Both the position numbers and the translations under genes were made by a program. From Oscillospiraceae bacterium (GTDB lineage: Bacteria > Bacillota > Clostridia > Oscillospirales > Oscillospiraceae), in assembly GCA_024404315.1 (NCBI GenBank), contig JAKSQD010000019.1, positions 1 to 34,716 of the forward strand: a stretch of 34,716 nucleotides of DNA, read 5' to 3'. Under the pieces are notes generated by a model. It was not told the DNA's origin, did not search any database, and was given only the letters and a program-made list of their open reading frames with translations. Below, one piece after another: positions 24,485-32,983 of the stretch (position 1 is the first letter of the stretch; each line of letters starts with the position of its first letter).

Positions 24485-24816
24485 GCATTTCTCAAATCCT
24501 GTCTGTGCTCCTCATTGCTCTGGGTGAGCTGTGTATCATTATTTCCATCATTGGCGTCTTCCGCATGAATTATTTTCTGAATCGAATGCACGCCACCACC
24601 ATTGCCGATACCATGGGCACGCTGCTGGTTTTTCTGGGCGTGATGCTCCAGTTTGGATTCAGCATGGTCAGCGCCAAGCTGCTGCTGGTGCTCATCTTCC
24701 AGTGGACAACCGCTCCTGTTTCCGGCCATATGATCTCCCGTATGGCTTACACCACCAACGAGAAGGATGTGGAACAGCACGCCGAGCGCACGTTCCCCTA
24801 TGAGGAGGAAGAATAA
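24481..24816 (+). CDS. mrpG: Mrp-type antiporter subunit G
   Basis: This 111-residue protein has three hydrophobic helices. FRMNYFLNRMHATTIADTMG (about 28-47) is the characteristic MrpG/PhaG segment, where most members have a short loop before HA. The C-terminus is soluble (SRMAYTTNEKDVEQ). It overlaps the preceding gene by four bases and the next by one. Confidence 0.9.
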   Translation: MSISQILSVLLIALGELCIIISIIGVFRMNYFLNRMHATTIADTMGTLLVFLGVMLQFGFSMVSAKLLLVLIFQWTTAPVSGHMISRMAYTTNEKDVEQHAERTFPYEEEE

Positions 24817-25082
24817 TGGCTTATTTGGAACTTTTACTTCTTGGATTTCTCATCATCTGCGCCATGAGCGCCACTCTGGTGCGGTCTCCTATGGTCACGA
24901 TTATCACGCTTATGGTGTATAGCGTGGTTATGAGCGTTGTCTGGATGACCCTGGAAGCAGGCGACCTGGCCATCACCGAAGCCGCTGTTGGCGCTGGTGT
25001 GGATACCATCCTCTTCTATGTGGTTCTGAAAAAAATCAAAGAGCTTCACCGTGCCCATACGAAAGGAGAGGACAAAGTATGA
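24816..25082 (+). CDS. DUF4040 subunit (MbhD-like, matches the MrpA C-terminal part)
   Basis: This 88-residue protein has two to three hydrophobic helices and the motif EAAVGAGVDTILFYVVLKKI. This is the DUF4040 domain, found as MbhD in membrane-bound hydrogenases and as part of the C-terminal extension of long MrpA proteins. Here it is a separate gene. The start shares one base with the mrpG stop, and the stop overlaps the next start as ATGA, so it is tightly coupled to both. Confidence 0.85.
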   Translation: MAYLELLLLGFLIICAMSATLVRSPMVTIITLMVYSVVMSVVWMTLEAGDLAITEAAVGAGVDTILFYVVLKKIKELHRAHTKGEDKV

Positions 25083-25984
25083 GAAGCGACAATGGCTTCT
25101 GGAAGCGGTTCCTTGACTGGGTGAATGGAGACGAGCGGGAGCTGTGGTATTCGGCCAAGCCAGCCAGAGCGGCGGAACCGAAGCACAAAACCGCAAAGAA
25201 AATGACCAAGGCTCAAAAAGACCGTATTTTCAACCTGATTTACCGCACCAGCGGCGTGCTGATTTCCGTTGCTATGCTGGTTACGCTCCTGCTGGTCATG
25301 GTCAATCTCCCCATTGTGGGCGAGGCAGAAAATCCCACCAACAACGAATTGAGCCAATATTATATTGAGCACGGCTTAGAGGATGCCGGTGCCACCAACC
25401 TGGTGGGCAATATGATTCTCAGCTACCGTGTGTTCGATACCTTTGGTGAATCCAGCGTGCTCTTCCTGGCGGCTACCGCCGTCACCATGCTCCTGCTCCG
25501 GGACACCAAAAACACCTCTGACAAGCTGCTGCGTTACTTCAAACGGGAGGATAAGGCCGAAAGCATCGTCAATGACCGTCTGCTTCGCACGGTTTCCCGC
25601 ACCATGCTGCCCATCATCTTCCTGTATGCCATCTACATTATGGTCAACGGTCATCTGTCTCCCGGCGGCGGTTTTGCCGGCGGAAGCATTCTGGGCGGCG
25701 GCCTGATTCTGTTTGCCCAGGAATTTGGAACCGGCGGTGTCAAGCAGTTCTTCAGCCAGACACTCTTTAAGAGTGTTCGTACCGTGGCTCTTGCCGGATA
25801 CGGCCTGATTGACCTGTATTATGCTTTTATGGGTGCCAACGGGCTGGATAACCACATTCCCCTGGGCACTCCCGGCAGTCTGTTCAGCTCCGGTATTATC
25901 CTTCCCATCAACGTTATGGTTGGCATGGTGGTCACTTGCACCATTTATGCCTTCTATGGCCTGTTCCACAAGGGGGAGATCTGA
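25079..25984 (+). CDS. mrpB: MbhE-MrpB fusion subunit
   Basis: This 301-residue protein has a charged soluble N-terminus (1-50) and then a helix near 55-75. A region resembling MbhE or the far C-terminus of MrpA follows (EDAGATNLVGNMILSYRVFD then TFGESSVLFLAATAV, about 100-138). The C-terminal half (about 165-301) is MrpB, with LLRTVSRTMLPIIFLYAIYI, GHLSPGGGFAGGSILGGGLI and GIILPINVMVGMVVT. The fusion is clear because the frame is continuous. MrpB is a required core subunit of the antiporter. The gene ends one base before the mrpC ATG. Confidence 0.87.
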   Translation: MRSDNGFWKRFLDWVNGDERELWYSAKPARAAEPKHKTAKKMTKAQKDRIFNLIYRTSGVLISVAMLVTLLLVMVNLPIVGEAENPTNNELSQYYIEHGLEDAGATNLVGNMILSYRVFDTFGESSVLFLAATAVTMLLLRDTKNTSDKLLRYFKREDKAESIVNDRLLRTVSRTMLPIIFLYAIYIMVNGHLSPGGGFAGGSILGGGLILFAQEFGTGGVKQFFSQTLFKSVRTVALAGYGLIDLYYAFMGANGLDNHIPLGTPGSLFSSGIILPINVMVGMVVTCTIYAFYGLFHKGEI

Positions 25985-25985
25985 T

Positions 25986-26375
25986 ATGAAAGAATTTTTC
26001 ATCACACTCTATCATCAGCGGATGCTTGTGACGGCTGCCATCCTCTTTGTGATTGGCATGGTGGGATTGCTCTTCAACATGAACCTCATCAAAAAGATTG
26101 TGGGTTTGAACATCATGGATACCGCTGTCTATCTCGCTCTCACCGCCGCTGGCCATGTGGAAGGCCGCATGGATCCCATTATGACCGATCCCACCATCCC
26201 CGCCACCGTCCAGCAGTACATCAACCCGGTTCCCACCGGCCTGGTTCTGACAGGCATCGTGGTCTCTGTGGCCAGCACCGCCTTTGCGCTGGCTTTGACC
26301 GTCCGCCTGTACCGCATCTATGGCACGCTGTACCTGGATGACATTCTGTTCAAAGCAAAAAGGAGGGAAGACTGA
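25986..26375 (+). CDS. mrpC: Mrp-type antiporter subunit C (NuoK-like)
   Basis: This 129-residue protein has three helices. NMNLIKKIVGLNIMDTAVYL and PVPTGLVLTGIVVSVASTAF are the two conserved MrpC/NuoK segments. The second matches the family's P-L-P-x-A-L-V-L-T-x-I-V pattern. A roughly 20-residue loop with PIMTDPTIPATVQQ separates them. The ATG at 25986 follows AGGGGGAGA and fits family length; the longer open frame from 25809 overlaps mrpB. The stop codon TGA shares its last base with the next ATG. Confidence 0.9.
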   Translation: MKEFFITLYHQRMLVTAAILFVIGMVGLLFNMNLIKKIVGLNIMDTAVYLALTAAGHVEGRMDPIMTDPTIPATVQQYINPVPTGLVLTGIVVSVASTAFALALTVRLYRIYGTLYLDDILFKAKRRED

Positions 26376-27883
26376 TGCTGCCTTTTTATCAGAATATCCC
26401 TCAGTTTACCATCATCGGCTGTATGCTGATGGGCATCTTCACTGCCCTGTGTAAAAAGGGTAGGACGGCCTTTGTCCTCAATCAGATGATGTTGGCCGCC
26501 GTTGGAGCGGCTACGGTCTATCTGCTGGTCTGCGTCACCAAAGCCGGAGAAGCCTTTGACTATCAGATGGGCATTGTGGGACACCCCTTCGGCAACGAAC
26601 TGCGGGCTGGCCCTCTGGAGGCTGGTCTGGCGCTGGCCTTCATCATCGTCATGGCCTGCTGCATTCTGGGCGGCAAGGAAGACCTCTTCCACGATATGCA
26701 CCCCGACAAGCTGCCGCTCTACTTTGTCATGGCTGATATGCTGTTGGCCTCGCTGCTGGCGATGATTTACACCAACGACATGTTCACCGCCTACGTTTTC
26801 ATCGAAATCAATACCATGGCCTCCTGTGCGCTGGTCATGGCAAAAGATGGCGGTGCTACCATCGCCGCTACCATGCGCTATCTGGTCATGTCCCTGCTCG
26901 GCTCTGGCCTTTTCCTGTTCGGCCTTTCTCTGCTGTATTGGATTACCGGTCATCTGCTGATTCCCAACATCAGCGAGGCCGTGCAGAACCTTCACGCTAC
27001 GGGTGAGTTTGCCCTTCCCCTGACCATCATCCTCGGTATGATGACCGTGGGTCTCTGCGTCAAGAGCGCTCTCTATCCGTTCCATACCTGGCTGCCCGAT
27101 GCCCACGGCTCCGCTACCACCGGTTCCAGTGCCATCCTGTCCGGCCTGGTGCTGAAAGGCTATATCATGCTCATTGTCAAGCTGATTTGGCAGGTGGTCA
27201 CGCCTGAAATTTTCTGCGCTCTGCACCTGGATACCGTCCTGCTGATTCTGGGCGCTCTGGCCATGATAATGGGCTCTGTCAACGCCCTTCAGGAAACCCA
27301 CATCAAGCGCATGATTGCCTATTCCTCTGTGGCTCAGATTGGTTATATCTACCTGGGCATTGGACTGGGAACCAAGGCCGCCATGGTCGCTGCTCTCTAT
27401 CAAATTCTGGTTCACGCTTTCACCAAGCCCCTGCTCTTCTGCTGCTCGGGTGAGCTTGCCAACGCTAGCCACCATCATAAGCATATGTATTTCCTCCGTG
27501 GTGCGGCACATCGTGCTCCGCTGGCCGGTCTGGGCTTCACCTTGGGCGGCCTTTCCATGGTGGGTATCCCTCTGCTGGGTGGTTTTGCGGTCAAATTCTT
27601 CCTGGCCGATGCCGCCATCCTGGGCACTTGGAAGATGTTGGTAGCGCTGGGCGCTCTTGCGGCCTCCAGCCTGCTGAATGCGCTCTATTACCTGCCTGTC
27701 ATCATCAACATCTGGAGCAAAGAGCTGCACGGCGACCCAGACCCCCTGCCCGGAATGCTGAGAAAGCCCCTAGCTCCCACCTTTGCCATTTCTACTGTTT
27801 GTCTGGCAGCTGGTGCGGTTGCTCTGGGTGTGTTCCTACAGCCCGTCGCCACGTTCCTGGCCAACGGCTTGGGCTTGATGTAA
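26375..27883 (+). CDS. mrpD: Mrp-type proton-conducting antiporter subunit 1 (MrpD/NuoN-like)
   Basis: This 502-residue protein has about 14 hydrophobic helices of the NuoL/M/N-MrpA/D family. Conserved channel residues are the Glu in FIEINTMASC, the Lys in CVKSALYPFHTWLPDAHGS, the Lys in LSGLVLKGYIMLIVK and the His and Lys in LVHAFTKPLLF. Lys in GGFAVKFF marks the later channel helix. Family members move protons coupled to Na+ exchange. This is the position of MrpD/MbhH in standard clusters. It starts on the last base of the mrpC stop codon. Confidence 0.88.
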   Translation: MLPFYQNIPQFTIIGCMLMGIFTALCKKGRTAFVLNQMMLAAVGAATVYLLVCVTKAGEAFDYQMGIVGHPFGNELRAGPLEAGLALAFIIVMACCILGGKEDLFHDMHPDKLPLYFVMADMLLASLLAMIYTNDMFTAYVFIEINTMASCALVMAKDGGATIAATMRYLVMSLLGSGLFLFGLSLLYWITGHLLIPNISEAVQNLHATGEFALPLTIILGMMTVGLCVKSALYPFHTWLPDAHGSATTGSSAILSGLVLKGYIMLIVKLIWQVVTPEIFCALHLDTVLLILGALAMIMGSVNALQETHIKRMIAYSSVAQIGYIYLGIGLGTKAAMVAALYQILVHAFTKPLLFCCSGELANASHHHKHMYFLRGAAHRAPLAGLGFTLGGLSMVGIPLLGGFAVKFFLADAAILGTWKMLVALGALAASSLLNALYYLPVIINIWSKELHGDPDPLPGMLRKPLAPTFAISTVCLAAGAVALGVFLQPVATFLANGLGLM

Positions 27884-27896
27884 GAAGGAGGGTACT

Positions 27897-29339
27897 ATGA
27901 TTCGACTGTTTCTCTTTCTCATCATCGCTGTGGGGATTCCGGCAATTTCTTTGATTGCCTTTGCCGACCACGACACTCGAACCGCCAATGTCAACCTGAT
28001 TTGCGGTCTGATGATTGGCCTTATCAGCATCGGAGCGCTTTCCTTTGGTAAGGGAACCTGCTGGGGGTGGGATTTTGGCGTGTTTGCGCTGCGCTTTGGC
28101 GTGGATGGCTGCACCCGCATCTTCGGCATCCTCTTTGGCTGCATTTTCCTGTTGGCTGGTGTGTTCTCCTTGGAGTACATGGATCACGACCACGCCCCCC
28201 ATCTTTACAACATGTTTTTCCTGCTGACCTTCTGGGCTATGTTGGGTCTGAGCCTTTCTCAGAACCTCTTCACCTATTATATGTGCTATGAGCTGATGAC
28301 GGTGCTTTCCCTTCCGCTAGTCATCCACGAGCGCACCGACGGAGCCATGAAAGCCGGTATGAAGTACTTGGGCTACTCCCTCTTTGGCGCAAGTCTGGCG
28401 CTGTTTGGCTTCTTCTGCCTCAGCCGATTCTGCAACAGCACAGATTTTGTGGTTGGCGGCTCTTTGAAAGCGGCTGCTTCCACCGAACCTGGCGTGTTTC
28501 TCTTCGCTGTCTTCTGCCTGCTCATCGGCTTCGGCTGTAAAGCTGGCATCATGCCCCTCCACTTCTGGCTCCCCACCGCTCACCCGGTCGCTCCCGCTCC
28601 GGCTTCCGCTGTGCTGTCCGCTACCATCACCAAGGCTGGCGTTCTGGGCATCATCCGTGTGATTTATTACATCGTTGGAGCAGATGCCATCCGTGGCACT
28701 TGGGTGCAGTACACCATGCTCACCCTGGCTCTCATTACGGTGTTCTCTGGCTCCATGCTGGCCTTTAAGGAAAAACTGATGAAGCGCCGCTTTGCCTGGT
28801 CTACCGTTTCCCAGGTCAGTTATGTGCTCTTCGGCGTGTTCCTGCTCACCGGTTCCGGCTTGCAGGCGGCTCTGCTACAGGTGATTTTCCACGCCGTGTG
28901 CAAAACTGCCCTCTTCCTGACCGCTGGCGCTATCATCCATCACACCGGATGCACCTACGTCAGCGAGCTGAAAGGCGTTGGTCGTGAAATGCCCCTGCTG
29001 ATGGCCTGCTATACCCTGGCAAGCCTCTCCCTGATTGGTATTCCTCCCTTTGCTGGCTTTGTCAGCAAGTGGCAGTTGGTCACTTCCGGTATGGAAGTGT
29101 TTGGCGGCTTTGGAATTGCTGGCGGTGTTGTTCTGTTGACCTCCGCCATTCTCACAGCCGGTTATCTTCTGCCCATCTCCATTGATGGCTTTATGAAGGA
29201 CGGAACCATCAAGGCACATCGCAAGCCCACCTGGAGGATGAATCTTCCTATGATGGTACTCAGCGGTGCGTTGCTGCTGCTGGGACTGTTCCCCCATGGC
29301 CTCTTGGCCGTGATGACCTTCATCGGCGAATTACTGTAA
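27897..29339 (+). CDS. Proton-conducting antiporter-like subunit 2 (MrpD/NuoM-like)
   Basis: This 480-residue polytopic protein is preceded by AAGGAGGG. It shows the family channel residues: Glu in YYMCYELMTVL, Lys in GCKAGIMPLHFWLPTAHP, Lys in SATITKAGVLGIIR and His/Lys in IFHAVCKTALFL. SKWQLV closes the second half. It is a second full-length antiporter-type subunit directly after the MrpD-like one. Canonical Mrp clusters do not have it. It may build an extra proton or ion channel into the complex. Confidence 0.87.
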   Translation: MIRLFLFLIIAVGIPAISLIAFADHDTRTANVNLICGLMIGLISIGALSFGKGTCWGWDFGVFALRFGVDGCTRIFGILFGCIFLLAGVFSLEYMDHDHAPHLYNMFFLLTFWAMLGLSLSQNLFTYYMCYELMTVLSLPLVIHERTDGAMKAGMKYLGYSLFGASLALFGFFCLSRFCNSTDFVVGGSLKAAASTEPGVFLFAVFCLLIGFGCKAGIMPLHFWLPTAHPVAPAPASAVLSATITKAGVLGIIRVIYYIVGADAIRGTWVQYTMLTLALITVFSGSMLAFKEKLMKRRFAWSTVSQVSYVLFGVFLLTGSGLQAALLQVIFHAVCKTALFLTAGAIIHHTGCTYVSELKGVGREMPLLMACYTLASLSLIGIPPFAGFVSKWQLVTSGMEVFGGFGIAGGVVLLTSAILTAGYLLPISIDGFMKDGTIKAHRKPTWRMNLPMMVLSGALLLLGLFPHGLLAVMTFIGELL

Positions 29340-29355
29340 AGGAGGCGGTGAAACA

Positions 29356-30831
29356 ATGACAAATCTAACCTATCTGATTGCGGTTTTCCTGCCTATCATC
29401 ACCGGAGCTGTGTTTTTGGTTAAGCGCAGAGTTCCCCGCATGGTGCGGGAAACGGTTCTGCTCGTCTCTGCCCTTATCACCAGCGGACTGGTGGTGGCCA
29501 TGTTGGTTTTCCGCCCGGAGCCTCTGACCCTGCTCACGTTGAATGAGTCCCTCAGCCTGACCTTCTGCATAGATAACCTTTCCCTGGTGTTTGCGGCGAT
29601 TTTGGCGGTGTTGTGGCCCATCGCTGATCTCTACTCCTTCGAGTACATGAGCCACGAGCACGGCGAAAACCGATTCTTCGGCTTCTTCACCATGACAGAA
29701 GGTGTAGTGCTGGGCATCGCCTTTGCCGCAAACGCCTTCACCCTCTATCTCTGCTATGAGTTGATGACCCTTTGCACCCTGCCTCTGGTGATGCACGAGA
29801 TGGATGGTCAGGCTCGTTACGCTGGTAAGAAATACCTGATGTTCTCCATGGGCGGCGCTGCCTTCGCCTTTATCTCTTTGATGTTCCTCTCTACCTATGG
29901 CACGTTGGATTTCACTCTGGGTGGAAGCCTCAATCCTCAGCTCATCGCCGGTGTGGAAAACACCTTGAGAATGGTTTTTGTGCTGGGCTTCTTTGGCTAC
30001 GGCGTGAAGGCCGCCGTGTTCCCCTTCTTCGGCTGGCTGCCTGCCGCTGGCGTGGCTCCCACGCCCGTCTCCGCTCTGCTCCACGCCGTGGCCGTGGTCA
30101 ACTCCGGCGTTTTCGCCGTTCTCCGTTTGACTTACTATTCCTTTGGGGTGGATATCCTCAAGGGCAGCTTTGCTCAGTGGATTATGATGGGGGTCTGTTC
30201 CTTTACCATCGTGTTTGGCTCTGCCTACGCATGGCGGCTCCAGCACTTCAAGCGTAGACTGGCTCTTTCTACGGTGTCCAACCTGTCCTATATTCTGTTG
30301 GGTGCTTCTGTTATGACCACTGCTGGCCTCACCGGTGCTCTGCTGCACATGGTGGCGCACTCCGTCTTCAAAATTATGTGCTTCTTTGTGGCAGGCGCTG
30401 TCCTCTGCCAGACGCACCACAAGAGCGAGTATGTCTTCCAGCTCTCCGGTATTGGCAAGAAAATGCCGCTGACCTTTGCCGCTTTCACGGTGGCCTCTCT
30501 GGGTCTGATTGGTATCCCGCCCTTTGCTGGCTTCTTCAGCAAGTGGGCCATTGCCGCCTCCGCTGTGGAGCTGGGCGAGACCTTGGGCTATGTGGGCGCT
30601 TTCGCTCTCATCCTGAGCGCCTTCCTCACGGGTCTCTATCAGCTGGAAGTGATTATCAAAGCCTTTTTCCCCGGCGAAGAGGAGAATACCTCCTCCACCG
30701 AGCACGTCACCGAAGTTGGCTGGCGCATGAAGACCGCCTTTGTCCTGCTGATTGTGCTCTCTGTGGTCATCAGCCTGTTCGTTTCTCCCTTGACCGATAC
30801 CCTGTCCGCTGCGGCGCAGGGTCTGCTGTAA
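29356..30831 (+). CDS. Proton-conducting antiporter-like subunit 3
   Basis: This 491-residue polytopic protein of the same family is preceded by AAAGGAGG. Its Glu in LYLCYELMTLC and Lys in YGVKAAVFPFFGWLP are present, as are His and Lys in MVAHSVFKIMCFF. In the eighth-helix region, where many members have VKAG, this protein has VNSG (N249), so one lysine of the proton path may be lost. This lysine is also missing in some NuoL proteins, so it may still work. The C-terminal part contains FSKWAIAAS and an acidic loop (FPGEEENTSSTEH). Confidence 0.86.
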   Translation: MTNLTYLIAVFLPIITGAVFLVKRRVPRMVRETVLLVSALITSGLVVAMLVFRPEPLTLLTLNESLSLTFCIDNLSLVFAAILAVLWPIADLYSFEYMSHEHGENRFFGFFTMTEGVVLGIAFAANAFTLYLCYELMTLCTLPLVMHEMDGQARYAGKKYLMFSMGGAAFAFISLMFLSTYGTLDFTLGGSLNPQLIAGVENTLRMVFVLGFFGYGVKAAVFPFFGWLPAAGVAPTPVSALLHAVAVVNSGVFAVLRLTYYSFGVDILKGSFAQWIMMGVCSFTIVFGSAYAWRLQHFKRRLALSTVSNLSYILLGASVMTTAGLTGALLHMVAHSVFKIMCFFVAGAVLCQTHHKSEYVFQLSGIGKKMPLTFAAFTVASLGLIGIPPFAGFFSKWAIAASAVELGETLGYVGAFALILSAFLTGLYQLEVIIKAFFPGEEENTSSTEHVTEVGWRMKTAFVLLIVLSVVISLFVSPLTDTLSAAAQGLL

Positions 30832-30843
30832 GGAGGTAGTCGT

Positions 30844-32802
30844 ATGGAACTCAAGATTTTGAGCGCAGTGCTCATCCTCCTGCCCATGGCTTCCGCTGTT
30901 TTCATCTACCACACCAGAAAGCTGGCGCATCTGCTGACCTCCTGCGTGCTGGCGGTGGAGCTGGCTGCCGCCGTGATGCTGACCGGTTTTGTGGGGGAGG
31001 CGTTCGAACTGCCGGGCGTGTGCGGTTTGGGTCTGAACTTTTCAGATACCGGCCTCCAGAGCTGGTTGTGCATTCTGGCTGGCTTCCTCTGGCTGGTCTC
31101 TGGACTGTTTTCCGGCAAATATCTGAAACAAGATTCCAAGAACAACCGTTACTACCTGTTCCTCCTGCTGACAGAGGGCGCTATTATGGGCGTATTCCTC
31201 AGCGCTGATCTCTTTACCACCTTGGTTTTCTTCGAAACCATGTCCTTTGCCTCTTATCCGCTGGTCATTCACCATGGAACCCAGAGCGCTATCCGAGCTG
31301 GTGCCAGCTACCTTTCCTACGCTGTCATCGGCGGTATGGTGTCCCTGATGGGACTTTTCCTGCTGTGGACGCTGTTGGGAACCCTGCGCTATACCGAGCT
31401 GGCGGAGGCCGTCTCCTCCTATAACGGCGATAGCAAGGGAATCTTCCTGGCTGGCTGCCTGGCGCTTGTCACCTTTGCCGCCAAGGTCTGCATGTTCCCC
31501 CTCCACACTTGGCTGCCCGGCTCCTACGGCGAAGCCCCCTCTCCTGCTACCGCTCTGCTCTCCGGCATCATCACCAAGGCCGGCGTGTTCGGCATCTTTG
31601 GCCTGACCGCCAAGCTCTTTGAGGGCAGCCATCAGTGGGGCAACCTGATTCTGATTTGCGGCATCATCACCGCTCTGGTGGGTGGCACGCTGGCGCTCTT
31701 CAACACCAACCTCAAGCAGACCATTGCCTATTCCTCCATGAGCCAGATCGGTTTTATTCTGGTGGGCACTGGCATGACCGCCCTGCTGGGCGAAGAAAAT
31801 GGCCTTGCGGTCTGGGGCAGCATCCTCCACCTGACCAACCACAGCTTTATCAAGCTGGTGCTGCTGCTGGTGGGCGGTGTCATCGTCTACAACGTGGGTC
31901 AGCTGGATTACGACGTGGTTCGAGGCTTTGGCCGTGGCAAGCCTGCTTTGGCCTTTGCGTTCCTGATGCCCGCATTGGGCGTGATGGGTGTCCCCGGCTG
32001 GAACGGCTACATCTCCAAAACCATGATTCACGAGGCCATCGTGGAGTACATAGAGGAGTTGGAGCACCTGGGCGAGGCCGCCGACCTGTACCATGTGATT
32101 GAGTGGCTGTTTCTCATCGCTGGCGGCATGACCGTGGGCTACATGACCAAGCTGTTCGTCTGCATCTTCCTGGAGAAGAACACCAACCCCACCGTGCAGG
32201 CCAAGTATGACACCCAGAACAAGGGTTACGCCTCCAAGCTGTGGCTCTTCCTGCTGGACGGCTGCGCCCTGATGTTCCCCGTCCTGGGCTTCGGCGCACA
32301 CGCCACGCAGGACAAAATTGCCGCCTTTGCGCAGGACTTTTTCGGCAGCGGCGTGGAGGAGCACATCGACTATTTCAGCGTTGGCAACCTGAAAGGCGCT
32401 GGTATCTCGCTGGCCATCGGCGTTGTGTTGTATGTCGGCTTTGTCCGCACGCTCATTCGAACCAAGGACGGCTACCGCAACCGCTGGCCCAAGATGCTGG
32501 ATTTGGAGAACCGCCTCTATGTCCCCCTGCTGTTCACCGTCCTGCCCTTCGTGGGTGCGTTCTGTGCCCGCTTTGTGGGCAGCCTCTTTGAGTGGGCTTC
32601 CAAGCTGGTCAACAAGGTGCTGTTCTTCCGTTATAACAAATACGTCACCCCCGGCGAAGATCATTACTTTGCCCGCTACAAGGCGGAAGACCCCGGTGTC
32701 CGTGGCTATCGTGGCCAGTTGGCCTATGGCCTGGCGCTGTTCGGTACGGGCTTTGTGGTCGTGATTGCCTTCCTGCTGATTTCCAACGGCTTCTTGTTCT
32801 AA
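30844..32802 (+). CDS. Proton-conducting antiporter-like subunit 4 (NuoL/HyfB-like, long)
   Basis: This 652-residue protein is the longest of the four antiporter-type subunits and is preceded by AAGGAGG. Channel residues are the Glu in LVFFETMSFASYP, Lys in AAKVCMFPLHTWLPGSYGEA, Lys in SGIITKAGVFGIFG and His/Lys in LTNHSFIKLVLLL. The second half continues past about residue 410 with extra membrane helices and a soluble loop (CIFLEKNTNPTVQAKYDTQN), ending with a final helix (YGLALFGTGFVVVIAFLLIS). It is most like the large NuoL/HyfB type. It ends the operon and a terminator follows. Confidence 0.87.
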   Translation: MELKILSAVLILLPMASAVFIYHTRKLAHLLTSCVLAVELAAAVMLTGFVGEAFELPGVCGLGLNFSDTGLQSWLCILAGFLWLVSGLFSGKYLKQDSKNNRYYLFLLLTEGAIMGVFLSADLFTTLVFFETMSFASYPLVIHHGTQSAIRAGASYLSYAVIGGMVSLMGLFLLWTLLGTLRYTELAEAVSSYNGDSKGIFLAGCLALVTFAAKVCMFPLHTWLPGSYGEAPSPATALLSGIITKAGVFGIFGLTAKLFEGSHQWGNLILICGIITALVGGTLALFNTNLKQTIAYSSMSQIGFILVGTGMTALLGEENGLAVWGSILHLTNHSFIKLVLLLVGGVIVYNVGQLDYDVVRGFGRGKPALAFAFLMPALGVMGVPGWNGYISKTMIHEAIVEYIEELEHLGEAADLYHVIEWLFLIAGGMTVGYMTKLFVCIFLEKNTNPTVQAKYDTQNKGYASKLWLFLLDGCALMFPVLGFGAHATQDKIAAFAQDFFGSGVEEHIDYFSVGNLKGAGISLAIGVVLYVGFVRTLIRTKDGYRNRWPKMLDLENRLYVPLLFTVLPFVGAFCARFVGSLFEWASKLVNKVLFFRYNKYVTPGEDHYFARYKAEDPGVRGYRGQLAYGLALFGTGFVVVIAFLLISNGFLF

Positions 32803-32813
32803 AATTAACCCCC

Positions 32814-32858
32814 AAACGCCTCCTCGATTGTCTGCAATCAGCGGTCGAGAAGGCGTTT
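32814..32858 (+). terminator. Terminator of the antiporter operon
   Basis: AAACGCCT-C-CTCGA (32814-32827) pairs with TCGAG-A-AGGCGTTT (32845-32858) across a C-A mismatch, around a loop of 17 bases. The stem itself ends in TTT and the following bases are T-rich. Confidence 0.7.
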
Positions 32859-32937
32859 TCTGTTTGTCAGCAGTTCCGAGCGGGGAAAGATTTTTTGCTT
32901 CCTGCGTAAAAAATGGATAGGATTTCCACGAAGACTG

Positions 32938-32946
32938 TGGTATAAT
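32938..32946 (+). promoter_or_regulatory. Extended -10 promoter of the NACHT gene
   Basis: TGGTATAAT is a perfect TGn-extended -10 box, 37 bases upstream of the ATG at 32984. The -35 region is weak. The gene therefore has its own promoter and is not part of the antiporter operon. Confidence 0.65.
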
Positions 32947-32983
32947 GCAGAAAACGCTCAAAACAGAGAGGTGAACCGATTCT

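Noticed and set aside
29365..32961. Two long minus-strand frames (521 and 639 codons) opposite the antiporter subunits
   Set aside because: Their translations are rich in His, Gln and Gly with no motifs, as expected of shadows of hydrophobic membrane genes.
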